Shown in pieces: positions 1 through 7,900 of a stretch of DNA of 64,000 nucleotides. The position numbers were made by a program, and so were the translations under genes. A model generated the notes under the pieces. That model saw only the letters and a program-made list of their open reading frames with translations, searched no databases and was not told the origin of the DNA. This DNA comes from Anaerosporobacter mobilis DSM 15930 (GTDB lineage: Bacteria > Bacillota > Clostridia > Lachnospirales > Lachnospiraceae). The DNA lies in the NCBI RefSeq assembly GCF_900142955.1, contig NZ_FRCP01000005.1:62001-126000 (forward strand), written 5' to 3'. The first letter of the stretch is position 1. Each line of letters begins with the position of its first letter.

Positions 1-2
1 AT

Positions 3-164
3 ATTGTTGTAGCATTAATTGATGATTCTGTAACAGTAAAGACCTTTTATAAAGAGAAGGGGCACTTTAGATTACAACCAGAGAATGATACTATGGATCC
101 TATCATTGTTGAAGAATTAAGTATTTTAGGAAAAGTTATTGGTTTATTCCGTATGTTACATTAA
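3..164 (+). CDS. lexA: LexA repressor, C-terminal fragment
   Basis: Only the last 53 codons are in the window; the 5' part lies before base 1. The translation reads as the end of the LexA S24 autoprotease domain: an IVVALIDDSVTVK strand whose Lys is the family's catalytic base, then RLQPENDTMDPI and a final GKVIGLFRML strand. LexA represses the SOS regulon and cleaves itself when RecA filaments form on damaged DNA. The helix-turn-helix and the catalytic Ser are outside the window. The gene converges on rsfS and shares a terminator with it. Identity rests on the strongly conserved tail and is secure. Confidence 0.9.
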   Translation: MVVALIDDSVTVKTFYKEKGHFRLQPENDTMDPIIVEELSILGKVIGLFRMLH

Positions 165-208
165 TAGTTTGAAATCTAGAAACAAATAGTGAAACGGCTT
201 TTAAATAC

Positions 209-252
209 AAAAAAGACCGCACCAATATAGAAAATGGTGCAGTCTTTTTTAT
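209..252. terminator. bidirectional intrinsic terminator between lexA and rsfS
   Basis: The arms AAAAAAGACcGCACCA and TGGTGCaGTCTTTTTT are complementary around a short A-rich loop. There is a T-run on each strand, so it can end both lexA (+) and the rsfS operon (-). Confidence 0.85.
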
Positions 253-272
253 TGTATGATTAATTGTAACAT

Positions 273-626
273 TTATTGAAGATCTTCAACTGATAATGTT
301 TTACCATCTCTCCAGATTCTTTCTAAATCGTAGAATAAACGATCTTCTTTAGAGAATACATGAATAACGATATCGCCATAATCCATTAATATCCAATTGG
401 AAGAACGATTTCCTTCAATTCGTTGTGGTTCATAGCCTTCTTTTGATAACGCTTCATCAACGCCATCAACAATAGCTTGTACCTGTGAACTATTCGTACC
501 ATTAGCAATGATAAAATAATCTGCAATTGTTGAGATTTCTCCAATTTCAATAATTCTTATATCTTCTGCCTTTTTATCATCCATTGCATTATATGCAATT
601 TGAGCCATTTTCTTTGCTGAATCCAT
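273..626 (-). CDS. rsfS: ribosomal silencing factor RsfS (YbeB/Iojap)
   Basis: A 117-residue protein of the RsfS/Iojap family. It binds uL14 on the 50S subunit and blocks subunit joining during starvation. Diagnostic stretches are IADYFIIANGTNSSQVQAI near residues 34-52 and the WILMDYGDIVIHVF strand near 78-91. Length is normal. An AAAGGCGG site lies 8 nt before the ATG. It is the last gene of the obgE-yhbY-nadD-yqeK-rsfS run, 20 nt after yqeK, and the shared terminator follows. The nadD-yqeK-rsfS order is a standard Firmicutes arrangement. Confidence 0.95.
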   Translation of the reverse strand: MDSAKKMAQIAYNAMDDKKAEDIRIIEIGEISTIADYFIIANGTNSSQVQAIVDGVDEALSKEGYEPQRIEGNRSSNWILMDYGDIVIHVFSKEDRLFYDLERIWRDGKTLSVEDLQ

Positions 627-646
627 TATAAATTCCGCCTTTCTAG

Positions 647-1228
647 TTATTTATTACCAACAATACCCCTATAATATTCATATGCTTCATTCGTGGTATT
701 GTCAATGATTTGACCATTTGATTTTAAGTAATTAAGTGTATTATGAAGCGTTGTATATACTGCTAAATCTAGATCTTCAAATGCAAGTTTTCTGATTTGT
801 GTAAGTCCAGGAATCATTCTCCTTGATGGCTCCATATAGTCAGAAAGAAAAACAATTTTCTCAAGAGTAGTCATTTCTGGTTTCCCAGTTGTATGGAAGG
901 CAATTGCTTGTAGTATTTCTTCATCCTCTACGCCATATTTGGACTTTGCATAATATGCACCAAGTTTTGCATGTAGCAGATACGATTGTTCCCTCTCTAC
1001 ATCAGAGATTGGAATATTGTACTTTTCACAACGACGTATTTGTTCACTGTTATCATAACATTTCGCTACATCATGTAGAATTCCTGCTACTTGAGCCTTC
1101 ATAATATCACATTCATAGCGCATCGAAAGCGCGGCGCAGGTATACTGAACACCTAACGAATGTAGATATCTTTTCGGCATTAAAACTTTTCGTATCGCAT
1201 CTTGTAATTCTAATAAGTCATATTCCAT
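647..1228 (-). CDS. yqeK: HD-domain phosphohydrolase YqeK (probable Ap4A hydrolase)
   Basis: A 193-residue HD-superfamily protein. Metal ligands are visible: His23 in YLHSLGVQ, the His52-Asp53 doublet in GILHDVAK, downstream histidines in LLHAKLGA and FHTTGKP, and the Asp in FLSDYMEPSR. Members of the YqeK family hydrolyse diadenosine tetraphosphate symmetrically to two ADP; the activity here is inferred from the family. It lies between nadD and rsfS as in most Firmicutes, with gaps of 26 and 20 nt, so translation from one operon mRNA is likely. Confidence 0.9.
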   Translation of the reverse strand: MEYDLLELQDAIRKVLMPKRYLHSLGVQYTCAALSMRYECDIMKAQVAGILHDVAKCYDNSEQIRRCEKYNIPISDVEREQSYLLHAKLGAYYAKSKYGVEDEEILQAIAFHTTGKPEMTTLEKIVFLSDYMEPSRRMIPGLTQIRKLAFEDLDLAVYTTLHNTLNYLKSNGQIIDNTTNEAYEYYRGIVGNK

Positions 1229-1254
1229 TACACATTCCTCATTCCAACTAAGAT

Positions 1255-1863
1255 TTATCTATACAGATTGTTTTTTTGAATATACTTCGCCACATTAGGC
1301 GTTACATAGTATTGAATATCCATACCATTCTTAGCACGTTCTCTTATCTCCGTAGATGAGATATCAATATTCGGCGAGTTCAACAGATCAACGGAAGCAT
1401 GAAATGTTTCATTAAGTTCTGCGATTTTTTGAAGCATCTCTTTATTCGATTTCTGACCCCGAACCGCAGCCAAAAGTTTGGATAACTTGAAAATCGTACC
1501 CGGATCTTTCCATCTATCTATATAGAATAACGAATCTGCTCCAACAATAAAGTAATATTCTTCATCTGGATTTTGTTTCGTCAATTGGAACAAAGTATCG
1601 GCTGTGTAAGTTATCCCCTCTCTATCCATCTCAAAAGTAGATAATTCAAAATTGGGATTATCTTTTATTGCTATACCAACCATCTCTGCACGCACTGCAT
1701 CATCAAGAATATGATTACAGCTCTTATGCGGTGGATTCTTTGTAGGCATGAATAATACTTTATCCAATTGGAATTGTTCTAGGGCGGTCTGTCCCAATAT
1801 AAGATGCCCTATATGAATCGGATTGAAAGTTCCACCCATAATACCAATTTTTTTTTTCTTCAT
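1255..1863 (-). CDS. nadD: nicotinate-nucleotide adenylyltransferase
   Basis: A 202-residue nucleotidyltransferase. The GGTFNPIHIGH motif (residues 10-20) holds the HxGH active site, and ISSTEIRERA near the C-terminus is the second nucleotide-binding motif. It converts nicotinate mononucleotide and ATP to deamido-NAD in NAD synthesis. MPTKNPPHK and FIVGADSLFYIDRWKDP are typical NadD segments. It sits between yhbY and yqeK in the operon. Length and start are normal. Confidence 0.95.
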   Translation of the reverse strand: MKKKKIGIMGGTFNPIHIGHLILGQTALEQFQLDKVLFMPTKNPPHKSCNHILDDAVRAEMVGIAIKDNPNFELSTFEMDREGITYTADTLFQLTKQNPDEEYYFIVGADSLFYIDRWKDPGTIFKLSKLLAAVRGQKSNKEMLQKIAELNETFHASVDLLNSPNIDISSTEIRERAKNGMDIQYYVTPNVAKYIQKNNLYR

Positions 1864-1889
1864 ACTTACTCCTATCTACACCGAGATAC

Positions 1890-2195
1890 TTACTTTTGCT
1901 TCTTAGCTTTTGGTAATTCGATTTTTTTCTTTTCTTTTGATTCACGGTAAAGAACGATCTTCTTACCAATAACTTGAACCACCTCTGATTTTGTTCTCTC
2001 CGAAAGAATTTGTGCAATTTCTTTTGGGTCGTCCATACAGTTTTTTAATACACTAATTTTAATTAATTCTCTAGCTTCTAACGCCTCATTAATACCCGAA
2101 GTGAACTCAGGAGTAATACTTGCTTTACCTACTTGATATATAGGGTCTATCGTCATTGCTAATCCTTTTAAATACGCTCTTTCTTTGCTTGTCAT
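1890..2195 (-). CDS. yhbY: CRM-domain RNA-binding protein YhbY
   Basis: A 101-residue single-domain CRM protein associated with 50S ribosome assembly. Visible are LKGLAMTIDPIYQVGKASIT (residues 9-28, the GKxG-type loop appearing as VGKAS), the ELIKISVLKNC strand and VVQVIGKKIVLYR. The C-terminal 20 residues are a Lys-rich tail. A GAAAGG site precedes the ATG. It follows obgE after a 128-nt gap that contains a hairpin but no clear promoter. Obg and YhbY both act in large-subunit maturation, which fits the pairing. Confidence 0.92.
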   Translation of the reverse strand: MTSKERAYLKGLAMTIDPIYQVGKASITPEFTSGINEALEARELIKISVLKNCMDDPKEIAQILSERTKSEVVQVIGKKIVLYRESKEKKKIELPKAKKQK

Positions 2196-2246
2196 ACTCT
2201 ATACCTTTCTTTAACAATCATAGTTTCTATGCAAGGGTTCCGCGCA

Positions 2247-2268
2247 CAAAGAAAGTATCCTTTCTTTG
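2247..2268. other. hairpin in the obgE-yhbY gap
   Basis: CAAAGAAAG and CTTTCTTTG form a perfect 9-bp stem with a 4-nt loop. No T-run follows on the minus strand, so it is not a classical terminator. It may be an mRNA processing or stability element between obgE and yhbY. Confidence 0.5.
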
Positions 2269-2323
2269 CACTATCCTTACTTTACATACATAACGTAGAG
2301 TAAACATGCCCTTACGGTTCTTT

Positions 2324-3610
2324 TTATTTATAATAATCGAAGGATAATCCATACATATGCACAGTATCCCCTTCTTCAATTCCTAGTTCTTCTAGTTGCT
2401 CTAGAATACCATTTGTCTTCAAGAAATTCTGGAAGAATTCGAAGCCCTTTTCAGAATCAAGGTTAGTATAACCAAGCATTCTTTCAATTCTAGGTCCTTC
2501 AACACGAAATTCATGTTCATCAACTTTATCAACTGTATATGGCTCTTGTGAGTAATCGATCGTCTCTGGGAAGTATTCTCTTTCAAAAGTAATTGGCTCT
2601 GCAGCTAAATTGTTTAATTGCCCTTTTACATAATAAAGAAGTTCTTTAACACCTTTACCTGCTACAGCAGAAATAGGAAATACTTTAATTCCTTGTGGTT
2701 CAAATTCTTCACGTAATAAAGTAAGTGTTGTTTCTTCATCATCACCATAGAACACATCTATTTTATTTGCTGCTATTACTTGTGGTTTCTTAAGTAATTC
2801 TGGATTATACGCTTCTAATTCCGCATTAATTTTCTTAATATCATCTAGTGGATCACGACCTTCAACACTTGCCGCATCAACCATGTGAATAATCACTTTC
2901 GTACGCTCAATATGTTTTAAGAACTCATGTCCAAGTCCGATACCTTCTGATGCTCCCTCAATTAATCCAGGAATATCTGCTATAACAAAACCATCTGTAC
3001 CTTCTAGGTCAACTACACCAAGGTTTGGATTCAATGTAGTGAAATGATAGTTTGCAATCTTTGGTTTTGCATTCGTAACCCTTGATAAGAATGTTGATTT
3101 ACCAACATTCGGGAAACCTACTAAACCTACATCAGCAATTACCTTAAGCTCTAATGTAACACGCATCTCCTTACCAGAACGTCCTGGTTGTGCATACTTA
3201 GGTACTTGCATAGTTGGTGTTGCATAATGTTGATTTCCTTTACCGCCAGAACCACCTTTAAGAATTACCTCACGACGATTCTCATGTGACATATCGGTAA
3301 TAACTTTACCTGTTTCTGCATCTTTAACGATCGTACCTTCTGGTACTTTAACAATTAAATCTTCTCCATCTGCACCGTGACAACGTCTCTTACCACCTGC
3401 TTCGCCATCCTCCGCACAGTATTTACGAATATGACGAAACTCATTAAGTGTATTGATTCCGTCATCTACTTCAAAGATTAAATCTCCGCCGCGACCGCCA
3501 TCCCCGCCATCTGGTCCACCGGCTGGAACATACAGTTCTCTACGGAAGCTAACATGTCCGTCGCCACCCTTACCAGAGCGGATAAATATTTCTGCGCTAT
3601 CTGCAAACAT
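2324..3610 (-). CDS. obgE: Obg GTPase
   Basis: A 428-residue Obg with all three domains. The glycine-rich Obg fold covers residues 1-158 (GGDGGRGGD segment). The G domain has GFPNVGKST (G1), DIPGLIEGA (G3) and NKID (G4). The C-terminal OCT domain ends MYGLSFDYYK. Obg acts in 50S maturation and stress control, binding GTP/GDP and ppGpp. It has its own candidate promoter at 3706-3733, after the terminator that follows rpmA, so it can be transcribed separately from the L21-L27 unit. Confidence 0.96.
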   Translation of the reverse strand: MFADSAEIFIRSGKGGDGHVSFRRELYVPAGGPDGGDGGRGGDLIFEVDDGINTLNEFRHIRKYCAEDGEAGGKRRCHGADGEDLIVKVPEGTIVKDAETGKVITDMSHENRREVILKGGSGGKGNQHYATPTMQVPKYAQPGRSGKEMRVTLELKVIADVGLVGFPNVGKSTFLSRVTNAKPKIANYHFTTLNPNLGVVDLEGTDGFVIADIPGLIEGASEGIGLGHEFLKHIERTKVIIHMVDAASVEGRDPLDDIKKINAELEAYNPELLKKPQVIAANKIDVFYGDDEETTLTLLREEFEPQGIKVFPISAVAGKGVKELLYYVKGQLNNLAAEPITFEREYFPETIDYSQEPYTVDKVDEHEFRVEGPRIERMLGYTNLDSEKGFEFFQNFLKTNGILEQLEELGIEEGDTVHMYGLSFDYYK

Positions 3611-3705
3611 TTGATTACCTTATCCTTTCTATAATTAAATAAATTCTTTATCTAAAAGACTTCTTAACTACTTGTTAAATAATAGCGTTGCTATTTATTA
3701 TTTAT

Positions 3706-3733
3706 ATTTTAACACATTTCATTCAATCGTAAA
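3706..3733 (-). promoter_or_regulatory. candidate sigma-A promoter for obgE
   Basis: On the minus strand there is a -35 TTTACG, a 16-nt spacer and a -10 TAAAAT. It lies about 100 nt upstream of the obgE ATG and just downstream of the rpmA terminator. The -35 matches 4 of 6 consensus bases and the -10 matches 5 of 6. Confidence 0.5.
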
Positions 3734-3784
3734 CATGTTTTTCATGAAATGCTATTATATGACACTATTTATAAACAGTTTAAT

Positions 3785-3822
3785 AAAGCCCCATTCTATG
3801 ATGTAATCAAGAAATGGGGCTT
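3785..3822 (-). terminator. terminator after rpmA
   Basis: GAAGCCCCATT and AATGGGGCTTT pair around a 17-nt loop, followed on the minus strand by TTATTAAA. It closes the rplU-prp-rpmA transcript. Confidence 0.8.
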
Positions 3823-3839
3823 CATCTACATATATTACA

Positions 3840-4127
3840 TTATTTAGCTTCTACAGGGTATACACTAGCTTGTTTCTTGTCTCTACCCTTTCTTTCGAAT
3901 CTAAGAACACCGTCTACTAAAGCAAATAAAGTATCGTCTCCACCACGGCCTACATTTGTACCTGGATGGATTTTAGTACCACGTTGTCTATATAGAATAT
4001 TTCCAGCTAATACGAACTGTCCGTCAGCTCTTTTAGCACCTAATCTTTTAGATTCTGAATCTCTACCGTTCTTAGTAGAACCAACACCCTTTTTATGAGC
4101 GAATAACTGAAGGTTCATCTTTAACAT
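3840..4127 (-). CDS. rpmA: 50S ribosomal protein bL27 with Prp-cleaved N-terminal extension
   Basis: A 95-residue bL27. It begins MLKMNLQLF followed by AHKKGVGSTKNGRDS. The nine leading residues match the Firmicutes extension removed by the Prp protease after Phe9 (MLKLNLQFF in Staphylococcus aureus). Mature L27 would therefore start AHKKG, placing its N-terminal arm at the peptidyl-transferase centre. The protease gene lies immediately upstream (4205-4525). An AGGAGG site precedes the ATG, supporting translation of the extension. A terminator follows. Confidence 0.97.
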   Translation of the reverse strand: MLKMNLQLFAHKKGVGSTKNGRDSESKRLGAKRADGQFVLAGNILYRQRGTKIHPGTNVGRGGDDTLFALVDGVLRFERKGRDKKQASVYPVEAK

Positions 4128-4204
4128 AGTCTTACACCTCCTTGAATCGTGTATAAAATCAAAAATATTATCTCTATTTCATGAAATAGCATCACTGAAG
4201 TAAT

Positions 4205-4525
4205 TTATACTTTCAGATCTATATATTCTTGTCCATAATTCTCTATAATACCTTGTAATCCAAGAATTAAAGAATTGAGCAATAAGGTAGAATCCTTACT
4301 AACCTCAGACAAGATGATAAATTCTATTTTATCTGAATCTTCTTCGCCTCTCATCTCAAACTGATCAGAAGTAAATTGTTCAATAGAATTAATAGTATTT
4401 ACAACTAAAACCGAAACAGCTGAACATATAATGTCATAGCCACTATCTGCAAACTCTGCATGTCCTTTTGTTTTGAATCCATTATAAATACCGTTCGCAT
4501 TACGAGTAAAAGATACTGTTATCAT
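4205..4525 (-). CDS. prp: ribosomal-processing cysteine protease Prp (YsxB)
   Basis: A 106-residue cysteine protease that removes the N-terminal extension of bL27. The signature GHAEFADSGYDIICSAVS spans residues 21-38. His22 and Cys34 fall at the same numbers as the catalytic pair of the Staphylococcus aureus enzyme. It lies between rplU and rpmA, the invariant location in Firmicutes that make extended L27. The gap to rplU is 17 nt. Function is secure from family, residues and context. Confidence 0.95.
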   Translation of the reverse strand: MITVSFTRNANGIYNGFKTKGHAEFADSGYDIICSAVSVLVVNTINSIEQFTSDQFEMRGEEDSDKIEFIILSEVSKDSTLLLNSLILGLQGIIENYGQEYIDLKV

Positions 4526-4542
4526 ATCTTATTCCTATTCGA

Positions 4543-4851
4543 TTATGCGTTGATCTTTTCGATCTTAACTTGAGTAAATTGTTGTCTATGACCGTTTTTC
4601 TTGTGATATCCAGATTTTCTCTTATATCTGTAAACGATTACTTTTTTAGCTTTACCGTCTTTAACAACTGTTGCTGTTACACTAGCGTTAGCTACTGTAG
4701 GGTTTCCAACTGTTAAACCGTTGTTGCTTACAACAAGAACTTGATCAAATGTAACAGTTGATCCAGCTTCTACTCCAAGCTTTTCTACGTTAATGATATC
4801 GCCTTCTGCTACCTTGTACTGTTTACCACCTGTTGCTATAATTGCGTACAT
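4543..4851 (-). CDS. rplU: 50S ribosomal protein bL21
   Basis: A 102-residue bL21 starting MYAIIATGGKQYKV and ending KNGHRQQFTQVKIEKINA, the conserved rRNA-binding tail. The reading frame stays open for 25 more codons upstream. The start at 4851 is chosen because an AGGAGG lies 6 nt before that ATG and the upstream codons fall inside a structured leader. It is the first gene of the rplU-prp-rpmA operon. Confidence 0.96.
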   Translation of the reverse strand: MYAIIATGGKQYKVAEGDIINVEKLGVEAGSTVTFDQVLVVSNNGLTVGNPTVANASVTATVVKDGKAKKVIVYRYKRKSGYHKKNGHRQQFTQVKIEKINA

Positions 4852-4928
4852 ATGGCACCTCCTATTATCATTACTCGCCAGCTTTGGTGTCTGTACAGAC
4901 AGAACTTGTACCTCGCTGTGCGGCACAC
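4852..4928 (-). ncRNA. L21 leader-like 5' UTR structure
   Basis: The roughly 75-nt leader between the rplU promoter and its ATG contains the self-complementary core GTCTGTACAGAC. It also has flanking GCCGCACAGC and GCTGGC segments that can pair. Position, length and the following AGGAGG agree with the Firmicutes L21 leader family, which is thought to regulate rplU expression. Family membership was judged by eye, not by a covariance model. Confidence 0.6.
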
Positions 4929-4934
4929 TAGATT

Positions 4935-4963
4935 AGTTTAACATCAGATTTTTATTTTGTCAA
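4935..4963 (-). promoter_or_regulatory. strong sigma-A promoter for rplU-prp-rpmA
   Basis: A perfect -35 TTGACA, a 17-nt spacer and a -10 TAAACT on the minus strand. The -35 lies only 24 bp from the stop codon of the upstream RHS gene. With no terminator visible between them, RHS transcripts may run into rplU. Confidence 0.85.
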
Positions 4964-4986
4964 TCATATCTTTGTCTTTTTATTCT

Positions 4987-7900
4987 TTATTCTTTAGAAA
5001 AGGTAAACAAACTCTCCTTTATCGTGTTAGCAAAATACTTACCAGAAAGTGCATCTTGATTATACACACCTTGAAAACAAGTTAGCATCTTAACAGGCAC
5101 AGCTAGGTGCATTCCATTTGTATTATTTACTGAATTGTGATTTATTAATTCTTGATTGGTAGAATCTGAACCATTACTTTCGGTATCTCGGATTAAACTT
5201 TCGGTTGTTTTTACTCCACTAGCTGCAACAGCCACAGGTGTTTTGATACCTTCTATCTTGAACTTATCCGCCATTGATGGATTTTGATTCGCATTATTAA
5301 GCTTTACGTCGATACTTGTGGATATGGCATTTGCCCCCATGTCTAACAACGCTCCTACCCCAATATCAAGCCATGTACCCGGATCATTAAGCTCACCGTT
5401 GATAGCTCCGGCAGTTGTTCCTGCAGCGATACTTCCTGTCGCTGCTCCAACCACCGATTTCGTTATTTCTTTCGCAAACCCGTTTGCTGCATCAAATGCC
5501 CCTCCGAAACCTCCTGTAATTCCTCCACCAATGACTCCACTTGCAAAAGAGGATAAAAGCATGGTTGCAGTAATTGGCTCCGCATCAATTGCAGCGGTTA
5601 CGGTTGAGCCTACTACTTCGGCTACTGCTCCTCCAACAGCACCAACAGCTGCACCGGCCGCAATACCTGCTATTGTGGCAGCAGTAGAAGCTGCTACAGT
5701 GGCACCTTCCACTGCTGCTCCGACAGCGACACCCACACCGCAGGTAACGATGCCTATAGCTATACTTAATATACTTCCAATCAGTATGGCCCACCAAGAG
5801 CTTTCACCGTTTGGGTCACTTAACAGCAATGGATTGTTTTTACAATAAACATATGGAGAAGACGACTCCAGTTTCGGATCGACACTTAAAAATCTTTTAA
5901 GAACGGGATCATAATAACGGCTTACTGCATAATACAATCCCAATTCCTCTTCCCACTCATATCCAGTATAACTATAACGTAAATCTTTCTGTCCATCAGA
6001 CGTTTTTAAATCATTTCTGTCACCAAACACGGAATATTGAAAAGCATTCTCAATGATTCCTTCTGTATCAACACAAATACGTGAAGAACCAAGATGATCC
6101 AGACACAAATAATGAAGTTTGTTATCTTTTCTCAAAGCTGCTAATCCATTAGGCCCGTAGATATATTCAGTATGATATATACCAGCTTCATTTTTCTCTA
6201 TTTCCTCTAATGTTTTGTGCTTTGCATTACGAAGATACAACCTCTCCATCTCATTTGTTTGCTTTATCAGACGTTTTCCGTTTGTATTATACTGATATCG
6301 TATTGTATCCTGATTCACACGAACCGTATGTGCCATACCCGTTGCAGTTTCATATTGTATTTCTTTAATTTGATGAAATTCTGATGAGGTTACAGAACCG
6401 TTTTCATTATAAGTAAATGCCTCCACTCCCTTAATTTTCTTTACTCTGTCATTGCACTCCTCATATTCATAAGTAAGAGTTTCCTCTGATATTGCTACCG
6501 ATTGTATATTTCCGTTCTTATCATATTGAATTTCATGTATTGACCAAGGCTCTACTACTTCTTTTGTTTCTTCATTCATACAGATTGCCTTCTTTATTCT
6601 TCCAAAGGAATCATAAGTTAATGTATAGGTAACAAAAACTGGTGTACCAGCATCCGATTCAATCCCTTTCAGATGATAGCTAACATAACTAATCTTGCCA
6701 TCAAAAGGACCAACCGCATCTGATTGGTTATACACTAACTTTTCATCAAAATACGGGTTACTAATCTGAGTCATCCAGCCTACGCTGTTATACTGATACC
6801 TTGTCGTAAACTTACTTTTTGTTCCATAAGAACAGGAAGTAAGTAAATCTCTTTCATTGTAAGTATATCGACAGATTATATTGCTATCATCTGCAATTTC
6901 TATCAGTCTTCCAACACTATCATAATCATAGGTAACGGCATAACCGGAAGCATACCTGCTTTTTATTAAATTATCAAGATTATCATATTCGTAAGACTGG
7001 CTGTAAGCCTGTTTTGACACTTCACTCGATATATTAGTCTCATAGGATTTTATTCTGTTACGATTGTCATATACTATGGAACAACCATTTCCATATTCAC
7101 CTGATTCCTTATATTGTTGTATCCCTGTTAGGTTTCCAAGTTGTTCAAGAGCTTTTCCAAAGGAACCATAATCTTTTTTCTGCAACACAATTGCTCCATC
7201 CTCTTTTGAAGGCCAGTCTGCTAAATCTACATATTGCTGTAACTTTGCAAACTCCTCTGAGTACATCACCAGTCCATTTTCCTTTGAACGTCCGAAACAG
7301 TCCCATTTCTCATATCTGCAAGCACCTGTTGCACGCATCTGCTGGTCTTGCATAAAGCGTAGATTACCTTTACTGTCATAGAGAAACCTTGTTGTTCCTG
7401 AATTAATCTCCGTCGTGCTAATTGTCTCACCTAATAGATTCTTTATCTGCACCCTCTCAGAACCACTTGGACATATTTGTTTGTATGTCACACTATCAGT
7501 AGCATACTGAATCAAATATCGTGTAACAATATCTTCTTCATTTTTGTTTCCCGATGCAATCGTTGCTAGTTTATTATTAAGCTGATCTGTTATTTCTATC
7601 TGCTTTTTGTTATCCGCATCAATTGTTAGCTGCATACGATACTTATCTTTCGGAAGAGTTATGACGTTTTCCACGGAATAAGACGATATATTTGAATAAT
7701 GTATTTTAGTTGTGTTCCGTTCATTTTCTGTGGTTTCACTGAGGTTTACCATAGAAAATGCTTTTCCTGCCACACCTTTTTCACAAATTCTCCCTGTGGG
7801 ATTCTCCTCATATCTTTGGCGAATATAAGGATATCCCTCATCATCTTCATAATACGTTGCTATCTCACCAGTAAGGATGCCGCTATTCTCATTAAAGCTT

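Noticed and set aside
4852..4926. An N-terminal extension of bL21 by 25 codons
   Set aside because: Those codons overlap a structured leader and the AGGAGG site; the family start is MYAIIATGGKQY.
5318..5848. A 176-codon plus-strand frame opposite the Ala/Gly tail of the RHS gene
   Set aside because: It mirrors Ala/Gly codons of the RHS tail; the RHS frame is the one with clear domains and a ribosome site.
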